Translations under genes and position numbers: made by a program
Part shown: positions 48,701 through 52,695 of the stretch, one piece after another
Position numbering within the stretch: position 1 is the first letter of the stretch
Layout of the letters: each line of letters opens with the position of its first letter
Notes under the pieces: model-generated
The model's input: only the letters and a program-made list of their open reading frames with translations
The model's database searches: none
What the model was told of the DNA's origin: nothing
Source: CAZSHG01 sp964459995
Lineage (GTDB): Bacteria > UBP14 > UBA6098
DNA length: 64,000 nucleotides
Assembly: GCA_964459995.1 (NCBI GenBank)
Contig: CAYWOR010000010.1
Location: 34,092-98,091, forward strand
Direction of reading: 5' to 3'

Positions 48701-49079
48701 CGAAATCGGTTCGGAAGCTCCACGAAATGGGACCGGAAATATGCGTTCCGCCACGGTCGGCGACATCGAGAAGAGAAACATTGACAGTGTAATTATTTGC
48801 AAAAGGAATTACAGGAGTGAAAATAAGAATGGAATCCCCGTCCCAACTGAAGCGCGGACTAGGCCAATTATATGTTGTTCCGTCAACCCTTAGCGAGATT
48901 GTTGTTTCGTCGATTCCTTCCAAGTCCTGAATCGAGATGCGTATCGATTGAAGAGCACATCCTGCCCATCCGCTTGGAGAAGGCTGTCGCATGAAAGCAC
49001 TCGGCGGTGGCGGCGCGGAAAAGGCCGTGCACGCTAATATCGAAGCGATTATAAAAAGAAAAACCCTATCCTTGCGCAT
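36768..49079 (-). CDS. Giant repetitive secreted surface protein (4103 residues)
   Basis: A signal peptide (RKDRVFLFIIASILACTAFSA) starts at ATG 49079, with GGAGG four bases upstream; an earlier ATG at 49118 lacks this. The body is about 18 tandem units of ~208 residues, each of two Ig-like domains. The first begins GPVAxxxxP...AC and contains TPxxPFAHGDTV and DxxGN. The second begins PPxVxSxxPxPG and contains AGV, DGDTVxVC, CGPN and CWxF. Each unit thus has about four conserved cysteines. The penultimate units are more divergent, and one lacks the first cysteine. The final ~95 residues (PIPFTPNDDGANDVVWFEYP, VEVFDIEGRRVFS, IPGTYIYIIS) form a sorting domain of the CHU_C/FlgD kind. It is probably a type IX-secreted adhesin, stalk or surface-layer element; no enzymatic motif is visible. 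It is apparently co-transcribed with rsmD, tgt and the YdjM-like gene. Confidence 0.9.
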   Translation of the reverse strand: MRKDRVFLFIIASILACTAFSAPPPPSAFMRQPSPSGWAGCALQSIRISIQDLEGIDETTISLRVDGTTYNWPSPRFSWDGDSILIFTPVIPFANNYTVNVSLLDVADRGGTHISGPISWSFRTDFDKPYFHPATRTPTPGITINNRQPYVSVSVVDSTSGIPMGGLCLCFQSNSISCPSDRLSGYCWETSPHISYADSTFFVDCSGLGLFFQYEDSVTVCLRKAVDRVPQAAGLCGPNWIDTLRPDLCWDFVVDAKGPTAVLVYPNVGDTIACDTLVVAFIDYSPINMGNCQLRLAGSLVWEPFSPYVTGYGDTVIYSGTGTIEYYTEGNITCYVNRISDIYGNQSTYLGGDTPLWNFVVDKTPPVASSPLPTAGSATPLASPNISIQLTDAISGVLSDSVVFTIDGTNYVLATTPALTWDGTRATFNSAMAGRSWSDGDTVDVCVTAIDRVHPNKCGPNRMNPPYCWSFFVDNSGPAAQIINPPNATWTACALQQIKIRITDVGGVQTSTIRLSVAGTTYNFPDHMTFANDTLVFTPTVPFANGATVNVSLLAVEDNFGNGLSVPVSSVFYVDLAAPYVTSISPTPGTIIGPSDLVQVGLADAGIGVNGTSFDITMRGVHYLWPSHMTWIGSTLRFNPFATGEVFDDGDTIALCLNADDLIDANHCGPNVLDTCWFNIFDQSGPVASFVYPGDSVITACASGTIRIYLQDAAGINQSTTVLNVNGTVYSWPSPRLSYSGDTLVFTPATPFAHGSTVTVILTAVQDVVGNTLVGAPRSWVFYIDTQAPVITSRVPLPGDVVGTPTPIIRVGISDSPAGVEPTLFSIQVEGTLYSWPHAAMSWDGAILTFNCATAGLSFGDGDSVHVCMRNAGDKVSAAFCGPNTVDFMNCWAFAINLSGPVADLIRPLDMSFSACAMQNVIFTITDDQGVIPGSCEVEIDGVVYHFPDHLTWSNDSLVFTPTTPFAHGDTVRVAVLDASDSLGNALSGTFEWWFVSDQRPPVLLSIDPSPGAILREASPIIDIITFDSLAGEDPTSFAFSIDGTHYRGISPWIWWLDPGFSIQTATGGLSWSNNDTIEICLDSIADIVPSIYCGPNVARPDSCWRYFIDLAGPVVELIYPDSGIITACADSAIVIRLYDNLGVNPDSIRFWINGSTFNLTSPRLSYLNDTLRYTPPTSWSHGDTIDFRISRAVDFAGNSLSSAPTWRFIVDIRPPNIVSITPSPGTYLTDSEPILQFGFTDNPAGVDSSSIRLDLDGTIYTLADLGVSWNSGTKVLTFDASAGGASFGPSALDVCVRSADKVLPIWCGPNVSADSCFAYPYDLFGPNAVPIDPTPGEITACELVEIRIRLTDDRGVQPDSIRLSVNGTVYRIADPELTYIGDSLLVFVPLAPYSEGTVNVVLTAFDISGNALGGGALVYSFEVDLSPPVLSGRYPAPGSVLSTLTPTIEFDLTDVPAGVDESSILFEIAGEIIRTTDTGVSWSGSHFTLNTSAYGLELHDGDSVICCVSASDSPDSCGPNSMGPECWVFYINIAGPYAGIISPADGKISACHDQQIRLWITDGNGVQASTIVLVVDGVPFTVASTELSYDGDSMLTFVPSVPWAHGDTIFVQLTDADDVHGTPLTAPLAWQFIVDLQPPVVVSIAPPSGSGFNVSDTLIEIIITDYPAGVNRSSLSLRIGSIIYSWPHAGFSWIGDTLSFRLSEIGYSPIDGETLDVCLEGIADAPDICPPNELEIPVCALYFFDFRGPVASVISPPPSSWVSCPSQPIEIYLADANGVDLSTIELAVDGVVYTWPSPRLSYSAPVLTFTPVSPWPEGVDIDVSLNSADDMSGNPMESAPLAFSFGVDGTPPQVVSTNPASGEVVLPSITTISAEIIDLAAGVFPDLMSISVGGVSFNLSHPATSWDGAALTLNLSAAGISLSEGLPIEVCVDSVADLALLCGPNVMPRYCWEFIADGGGPTMNLLWPPADAIVSCPMESVVVVFRDPGGIEFDSLRISIGGVEYTVASPQIALRDDSTMVFTPVAAYSHGSMVIVQVLQISDNYGHTTLSGPIWSFLMDLRPPVADLFYPAPMSIASYDSISMRLTDAPAGVAPSSIVLTVPGSGSFTLASPALYFESPILAFDPGLAGVGFGDSDTARICVSAADAPDVCSPNILADTCWSFIVDDGGPRASLILPSPGTITSCASHGAHFRISDPSGIDESTISIRVNSVAIDVSDPNVEWVAPNLYFEPVAPWAHGDTIRVSVVGAVDFVGNAMVAPDTAGTFYIIDIEPPLIREPFPEDGAIIADPLQPIWVTVEDFPAGINPDEIRMTVDGTVYLISHSALYWDGHDLVFDPSEAGISFADGDTIEVCILDAIDMPDTCPPNFLATPFCWEFYVNLAGPVARIGHPRANRWVACPPGEQNLTLFITDPDGVVDDSIRLRVNGVEYRISDPELAYSDTVLTFTPSVVWANGDTVRVALLYVEDSLGNGLGAPLNWSFFIDLAPPYTGLPSPAVGTVTGASTNISIPIYDSGSGVNPASIVLSVDGEDYSLGGGLAWTSPNATIFADSLVSAPSGTVTVCLDSVSDSPNYCEANSLEPPFCWNFTVDVSNPTAHVISPGNGEWVACDSAEQAIHIYLHDDNGILADSIRMRVAGVTYTYLTGPMVFSDTVLTFVPSTPWRDGDIVLVQLLRAPDSLGNPLVPLVFEFYIDQNPPIIYALEPSDWSTSSTLSPLISAKIRDLGSGLDTSSIVATILGVDYSITTSPALVWSEDDTTAYFDCEIAGITFDRGDTVDVCFSAHDSPDWCEPNPATQCWSFIADEGGPLIALIAPDSNACSACSLQGFTARISDVTGVDISSIYFRVNGVPYVVDSAGVYYDGMFGRLDYLPSTPWEDGDIIVVDSLRARDIDGNWSATVLSFTIFIDLKPPIVFGFDPPIGGYSSSSHPIFSFVLTDSGCGVNHSSVRFTVEGTPYTLDSAGVYYSGDTLTFDCGLHDLLFDDGDTVNICVTAAADMAMYCTPNAIPDSVCWFFIVSTSGPIVTPISPLPGQWVACDSGEQFVSLSIVDADGIDETTIEFIIDSVSFTTASPNLDFDHGTGELVYTPSAPWTSGETIEVYLYSAEDSMGHGLAAPFRYVFYTDFDPPETTFVLPEIGIAIHPSPIWVMAGIVDLGAGVDETTLGISINGSWHDYGDPGVSWDGTNLTYDGLITGDTLFAGETLNVCLRGADAVDVCDPNWMDICWNYIATANGPVATPIFPLSGTVISCMDSLVVFRVADTDGDRIDFSSFVVVVNDDTSSGFPTIRFYDESESLLFINPGTAPPAPPGVFDHGDTIHVSLIECSDIYRSPLASPLTVWFVLDSIGPEIIAANPPLGGSIMPGAPDMWFLAQDSPAGIHHYMGEIQIGYYIYSVPGDIWFTGDTLKLPASVYSSDTIFFDGETVCLTITLYDSAQYCGENVSVFEWCFTVGVSPPVLTNLSPPDGAISSCVNGNMFVLLDDGDGFNYNQTGMNVNGASYFAAFDIEISIRADTMIFNSTTPFAHGETVVWFPFARDIHGTPAEFADTFSFIVDTEPPVAVGYIPAIGAEIYDWQASLGLTLLDSLAGLADFVTLTLTTPRWTRVFAEDSTALGWMEGVLFFDVPAYNGGTPWSPSLDSDLIFWHERETVLVEVHAGDLACCCGSNDSVFSWSFIILDDDTIGPTITNILPTAFYSGFAEHLRADVTDPSGVYDDNTSNQGMFLIWDRDGSLSDGGESIVQMSLESGDTYISDSPIGPFDIGDIPAFCIVAHDNDFDFEDTLDRAFTVSDTVFPILIEGFGPLASLLFPSDSSWISCDSGPIVIAIEDPQGVIATTIRAEVFGEELSVGAGLEFNGDTLYWWPENLITNGRVFDFRLVYAEDSLGYAMDSLYVWTFRIDTEPPTVVLQNPEALSHLTVPVVRWEIADNAAGVDDSLIIIHAGGYEFSVYDPSVLWDGSILAFDAGAAGFDLEWDDLLVCIEACDKALSCGANCTDTFCVVMSLAKSTPCDVWPIPFTPNDDGANDVVWFEYPNMFYEGASVEVFDIEGRRVFSAEFPPTRPETIAFWNGIRNDSKRAIPGTYIYIISRGSDAICKGSLVLVR

Positions 49080-49126
49080 ATTGCCTCCGCAACGCGAGGT
49101 TGTATTCAGGAACACCATATCATATT

Positions 49127-49155
49127 AATATGTTAATCTATTTTGCCAAAGTCAA
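49127..49155 (-). promoter_or_regulatory. Predicted promoter of the giant surface protein gene
   Basis: On the minus strand TTGACT and CATATT are 17 bases apart, with a start about 40 bases before the ATG. The -10 box is only a moderate match. Confidence 0.45.
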
Positions 49156-49258
49156 GGCGTGTTGCATCAAACCCTAAAAGGACTGGAATAGTCTGGAAAA
49201 AAATTGTATTTTATAGTTTCTTTTATAAACAGAAACTTCAATTTACGCACGGAGAACA

Positions 49259-51259
49259 ATGAAAACCTCGACAATCACCCTTCTAACAGTCCTCTCAACC
49301 CTTTTAGTCCTGACATCGGTCTTTGGATTTACGCAAGATTCCGCGATGGTCGAGATGCGCGACGGAATACGCCTCGCGACCCAAATATATCTGCCGGAGT
49401 TCCGTCCGCCGCCATTTCCGGTTGTCCTTCAGAGAACCCCCTATAACCGCCGAGCGGACGATTTGGCAATCATTGTCTGCGATCTGTTCGGCTACGCTCT
49501 CGTTTCGCAGAATGTCCGCGGAATGAGAGGCTCCGAAGGCGAGCCGATGGTTTTCTTCACCGATGGCTGGGGCGAAATCAGCGATGGCTACGACTGCATC
49601 GAATGGGTGGTCGATCAACCCTGGTGCAACGGAAGAGTCGGCATGGCGGGAGCCTCCGCGCCGGGAATGACCCAGTATATGGCCGCAGGAGCGCTTCACC
49701 CAAACCTGACAATGATATGCCCGATTCTCGCCGGGCCGAGCATGTTTCACCATGTTGCCTATCAGGGCGGTGTTTTTCGCAAGGTGCTCGTCGAGAGTTG
49801 GCTTCGCGGAATTGCGACTCCATGGCTTATCGACACGGTCGCTAATCACCCAATATACGACTCCGTTTGGACGCAGGTCGATCTAACATCGCGATTCGAT
49901 TTGGTCGATGTGCCGACATTCCACATCGCCGCATGGTTCGACATGTATACCGACGGCCAAATCGAGGCTTTCCAGCGGATGAACGCCCTTCACGGCAACA
50001 ACAAGCTTTTCATTGCTCCTTGCGGCCATGGCGACGCGGTCGGAATCCTCGAACAGGGCGACCTCGTTTTCCCGCCGAACGCGATGGTCGATGAAATGGA
50101 GCTTATAAATGTCGCGAGAAGATGGTATGACTATTGGCTTTTCGACAGCCCCAACGGCATTATGGACGAGCCTGCTGTTCAATACTACCTCACCGGCGAT
50201 TGCGATACCGACGACACAACGCTCTTCAATCGATGGATGTTCTCCGATGTCTGGCCGCCCGAGGGCACGGAATACAAATCCTTCTATTTCCACAAAAGCG
50301 GTGGATTGGACACCCTTCCGCCACTTTCTGCCGATACGGACTCCTTCGTCTATGACCCCGAAAATCCCTCTCCGACAATCGGCGGAAGAGAATTCATCGG
50401 GATGGACGAAATCGGCTATGGCCCCAAAGATCAAGCTCCTATTGTAGAATCGCGTTCCGATGTCTTAATCTACACATCCCCCATCCTCGACGAGCCTGTC
50501 GCGGTTACCGGAAAGATTATTGTCAAACTTTTCGCCGAGTCGAACAGAATCGATACCGATTTCACTGTCCGCGTTACGGATGTCTATCCCGACGGCAGAT
50601 CGATTCTTATGACCGACGGCATTCTCCGCGCACGGTTCCGCCGCGGTTTCGACACAGAAGTGTTCCTCGAGCCGGGTGTTGCGGATAGCTTCGAAATCGA
50701 CGCATGGAGCATCGGCCATGTGTTCAACTCCGGCCACCGAATCCGCGTGATTATCTCTTCGTCGAACTATCCGCGATTCGAGAAAAACCCGAACACCGGC
50801 GCTCCTTTCATGCGCGACGACCCGATTACCCTCGTCGCAACCAACATCGTCCACATGTCCCCCTCTATGCTCTCACGTGTCGAGATTCCCTTTTCTCCGC
50901 TTATTCCGGCGCAAATCGCCGAATCGAGGAACATTCCGAATAGTATCTCGATCGAGACCTACCCGAACCCCTTCAACTCAGCGGTTACGATAAGCTTTGA
51001 CTACGGAAGCGAATCGGCGAAGCCGTTGAGCACGATAGAGATTTTCGATGTGAACGGGCGAAAGGTCGATGACGGAACCGTAGGGGCGAATTGCATACGC
51101 CCGTTCGACGGATCGACCCCTACAACCCGCGAATTCACATGGCGTCCCGACGAATCCCTCCCCTCAGGCGTCTATCTCGTGCGGGCGCACTTCGACACCC
51201 GGTCGCCGAGCGGAGCCGAAGCGACAGTTGCGACGAAACGCGTTGTGTATTTGAAATAA
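49259..51259 (+). CDS. Secreted CocE/NonD (X-Pro dipeptidyl-peptidase S15-like) hydrolase with sorting domain
   Basis: The protein has 666 residues with an N-terminal signal peptide (TLLTVLSTLLVLTSVFG). An alpha/beta-hydrolase core of the CocE/S15 class follows: MRDGIRLATQIYLP, RTPYNRR, NVRGMRGSEGEP, the nucleophile serine in GASAPG (usually GxSYxG) and a histidine in APCGHGD. The PepX_C jelly-roll domain follows (YTSPILDEPVAVTGKI, DFTVRVTDVYPDG). Residues ~560-666 are a type IX-style sorting domain (YPNPFNSAVTI, GVYLVRA). Family members cleave acyl esters or X-Pro peptides; the substrate here is unknown. CGGAGA precedes the ATG. Three palindromic elements lie in frame within the sorting domain. 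Confidence 0.87.
   Translation: MKTSTITLLTVLSTLLVLTSVFGFTQDSAMVEMRDGIRLATQIYLPEFRPPPFPVVLQRTPYNRRADDLAIIVCDLFGYALVSQNVRGMRGSEGEPMVFFTDGWGEISDGYDCIEWVVDQPWCNGRVGMAGASAPGMTQYMAAGALHPNLTMICPILAGPSMFHHVAYQGGVFRKVLVESWLRGIATPWLIDTVANHPIYDSVWTQVDLTSRFDLVDVPTFHIAAWFDMYTDGQIEAFQRMNALHGNNKLFIAPCGHGDAVGILEQGDLVFPPNAMVDEMELINVARRWYDYWLFDSPNGIMDEPAVQYYLTGDCDTDDTTLFNRWMFSDVWPPEGTEYKSFYFHKSGGLDTLPPLSADTDSFVYDPENPSPTIGGREFIGMDEIGYGPKDQAPIVESRSDVLIYTSPILDEPVAVTGKIIVKLFAESNRIDTDFTVRVTDVYPDGRSILMTDGILRARFRRGFDTEVFLEPGVADSFEIDAWSIGHVFNSGHRIRVIISSSNYPRFEKNPNTGAPFMRDDPITLVATNIVHMSPSMLSRVEIPFSPLIPAQIAESRNIPNSISIETYPNPFNSAVTISFDYGSESAKPLSTIEIFDVNGRKVDDGTVGANCIRPFDGSTPTTREFTWRPDESLPSGVYLVRAHFDTRSPSGAEATVATKRVVYLK
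51008..51031 (+). repeat. In-frame hairpin repeat, AGCGAAT...TTGAGC family, copy 1
   Basis: The element is AGCGAAT, CGGC, GAA, GCCG, TTGAGC. It encodes SESAKPLS in the loop before the IEIFDVNGR strand of the hydrolase sorting domain. Confidence 0.6.
51080..51123. repeat. In-frame palindromic element with GTAGGGG/CCCCTAC ends, copy 1
   Basis: The terminal inverted repeat GTAGGGG (51080-51086) and CCCCTAC (51117-51123) flanks an inner GGGCG/CGCCC hairpin. It encodes VGANCIRPFDGSTP in the loop after GRKV of the sorting domain, where the first gene in the window has a much shorter loop. Confidence 0.7.
51202..51225. repeat. Short in-frame inverted repeat near the 3' end of the hydrolase gene
   Basis: GTCGC (51202-51206) and GCGAC (51221-51225) bracket an inner CCGAG/AGCCG-like hairpin. 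It encodes the extra SPSGAEA in the last loop. The neighbouring gene has only LGDES there. Confidence 0.45.
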
Positions 51260-51271
51260 AATGACTATAAT
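51243..51271 (+). promoter_or_regulatory. Predicted promoter giving an almost leaderless transcript
   Basis: TTGTGT and a perfect TATAAT are 17 bases apart. The start would be near 51278, about five bases before ATG 51283, which has no Shine-Dalgarno sequence. The -35 box lies in the end of the upstream gene. Confidence 0.45.
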
Positions 51272-51282
51272 AGCATAACATC

Positions 51283-52113
51283 ATGAAACATTTCATCGTA
51301 ATAATGCTTTTATTTACCGCGGTTTGCGGGGCGTGGCATTTCACGATTCAGGTCGGCTCAAAATGCGACACTCTTGTCAGCCAGCAGTTGATAATCGGCG
51401 CGGAACCCGGATGTTCCGGCGGTTTCGATTTCGGCTGGGATGTCATGCGGCCGCCATATCCGCCCTCCGGCGTGTTGGCGTATTTTTTCATCGACGACCC
51501 CGCGAATCCCGGTATAGACGGCCTTCTGCACGATTTCCGCGACGAGGACGAGGTTCATCTGCTTTGGAGAATACATTATTACACAACACTTTGCGGCGTT
51601 ATCGGCGATTCGTGCATGCTTAGCTGGGAGCCGGAATCCCTTCCAGAGGGGACTTTCAGGATAATTCCCTCGATGGAGGATACCGGATGGCGCGCGCCGC
51701 TTTCAATCGACTGGGGCGCGGCGATTAATATGCGCTCGAATTCCGAAATGCCGCCGTTCTGGATTTCGCACATGGCCTATATCAGCTACACATCGCCGCT
51801 TTCGATCGAAGAAACGCCCAAGCCAATCGCCATTTCCCTCTCCGCCCACCCCAACCCCTTCAACTCCGCGGTTTCAATTACCGTCGATTGTAGGGGTTTG
51901 ATTAATCAAACCCCTACGTTAGAGATATTCGATGTAACCGGCAGAATGGTCGATAAAATCTCCGTAGGGGAGGGGCTTGTCCCCTCCCACACAACGGGAG
52001 ACCACTACGAAACCATCTGGCAACCGGACGCCTCCATCGGCACTGGGATTTATCTCGTCCGCGCGACCCTCGGCGATGAATCGGTTACGAAACGAATCGT
52101 GTATTTGAAATAA
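51283..52113 (+). CDS. Secreted protein of unknown function with sorting domain
   Basis: The protein has 276 residues and an N-terminal signal peptide (FIVIMLLFTAVCG). The middle ~170 residues contain five to six cysteines (CDTL, GCSGG, LCGV, SCML) and a strand-rich GVLAYFFIDDPANPG segment, but no family I recognise. The C-terminal part is a type IX-style sorting domain (AHPNPFNSAVSI, LEIFDVTGRMVDK, GTGIYLVRA, KRIVYLK). Two palindromic elements sit in frame in its loops. There is no ribosome-binding site; a TATAAT box suggests a nearly leaderless message. It is probably surface-exposed or released, and its role is unknown. Confidence 0.8.
   Translation: MKHFIVIMLLFTAVCGAWHFTIQVGSKCDTLVSQQLIIGAEPGCSGGFDFGWDVMRPPYPPSGVLAYFFIDDPANPGIDGLLHDFRDEDEVHLLWRIHYYTTLCGVIGDSCMLSWEPESLPEGTFRIIPSMEDTGWRAPLSIDWGAAINMRSNSEMPPFWISHMAYISYTSPLSIEETPKPIAISLSAHPNPFNSAVSITVDCRGLINQTPTLEIFDVTGRMVDKISVGEGLVPSHTTGDHYETIWQPDASIGTGIYLVRATLGDESVTKRIVYLK
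51890..51917. repeat. In-frame perfect 28-bp palindrome, GTAGGGG family, copy 2
   Basis: The two 14-base arms, GTAGGGGTTTGATT and its reverse complement, meet with no spacer. It encodes CRGLINQTPT in the loop before the LEIFDVTGR strand of the sorting domain. Confidence 0.75.
51964..51990. repeat. In-frame palindromic element, GTAGGGG family, copy 3
   Basis: GTAGGGGAGGGG, a five-base CTTGT loop and CCCCTCCCAC pair with one bulged A. It encodes VGEGLVPSH in the loop after GRMVDKIS, the same loop that carries copy 1 in the neighbouring gene. Confidence 0.65.
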
Positions 52114-52123
52114 ATTTGTTTTT

Positions 52124-52170
52124 GCAGGGCGAATCGGCGTAGCCGTTGATCGAGCCGGCAGGAGCCCTGC
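52124..52170. repeat. Nested inverted repeat containing AGCGAAT-family hairpin, copy 2
   Basis: The outer arms GCAGGGC (52124-52130) and GCCCTGC (52164-52170) enclose GCGAAT, CGGC, GTA, GCCG, TTGATC. The enclosed part matches copy 1 at 51008 at nearly every position. Confidence 0.6.
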
Positions 52171-52194
52171 CCCCGTTCTTTTCAAACATTTACC

Positions 52195-52575
52195 GCGCAC
52201 CGCGAAATTTCCGGCGTTTACCCGCTCCGGGCGTGCGAAAACCCTCTGCCCACGGGCGTTTACCGGCTCCGCACGCGCATATACCGGCGGAACGACCGCT
52301 TCGATTTGCGGAACGGGGCCATCTACCCGCGGAACACCGGCAAAAACCCTCTCCGGGCGGACAAATATTCTCAGAACATGGGCATTTACCGACTCCCCTC
52401 GCATATTTACTCGAGTAGATGAGGTCGTGGAGCGGGTAGATGCCCTCGGGAAGCGAGTATTTGTGGTCGGGGAGCGAGTAGATGACCTCGGGGAGCGAGT
52501 ATTTGTGGTCGGGGAGCGGGTAGATGCCCTCGGGGAGTGAGTAGATGTGGTCGGGGAGCGGGTAAATGCCGGAGG
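52195..52575. repeat. Degenerate 21-bp tandem repeat array
   Basis: A 21-base period runs through the interval. It is clearest at 52420-52570, where units such as CGGGGAGCGAGTATTTGTGGT and CGGGGAGCGGGTAGATGCCCT alternate; earlier units are more decayed and on average C-rich. Any frame therefore shows a seven-residue period (for example LPDHKYS / LPEGIYP on the minus strand, VGERVDA / LGERVFV on the plus). Confidence 0.75.
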
Positions 52576-52615
52576 TTTTTGAAGATTTTGAGGCGAGAGA
52601 CAGGAGAATAACGAT

Positions 52616-52693
52616 ATGGAGCACAAAATGGTCAAATGGATTTTGATTTTACTCGCGATGGCAACCCTCTGCATAGCGCAGGGAGTGATCTGA
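52616..52693 (+). CDS. Short hydrophobic peptide upstream of the TPR gene (25 residues)
   Basis: ATG 52616 has AGGAG ten bases before it. The product starts MEHKMVKWILILLAMAT and ends in AQGVI, like a lone signal peptide. Its TGA is two bases before the ATG of the TPR gene, whose ribosome-binding site GGGAG lies within it. It may be a leader peptide coupling translation, a small membrane peptide, or the remnant of a truncated secreted protein. It is not matched to any family. Confidence 0.4.
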   Translation: MEHKMVKWILILLAMATLCIAQGVI

Positions 52694-52695
52694 GC

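Larger units (their letters stand above)
52114..52615. other. Gene-free, repeat-filled 500-bp interval
   Basis: No convincing gene lies here, though several frames are open because the underlying 21-bp repeat keeps them so. It holds one hairpin repeat (52124-52170), then the 21-bp repeat array to ~52575, then a ribosome-binding site for the short peptide at 52616. Confidence 0.6.

Noticed and set aside
48042..48893. Long open frame (283 codons) on the + strand inside the giant gene; also 47031-47774, 44580-45335 and others
   Set aside because: They mirror the repetitive codons of the giant gene, recur once per unit, lack ribosome-binding sites and encode no recognisable protein.
51890..51917. 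Palindrome as a transcription terminator inside the gene
   Set aside because: No T tract follows, it lies in frame in a coding loop, and it shares its ends with two other elements.
51919..52674. Minus-strand frame of 251 codons with a lipobox-like start and heptad repeats
   Set aside because: It overlaps the end of the secreted-protein gene antisense by ~195 bases and owes its openness to the 21-bp repeat. No ribosome-binding site was found. The alternative minus frame at 52190-52624 and the plus frame at 52146-52418 fail likewise.
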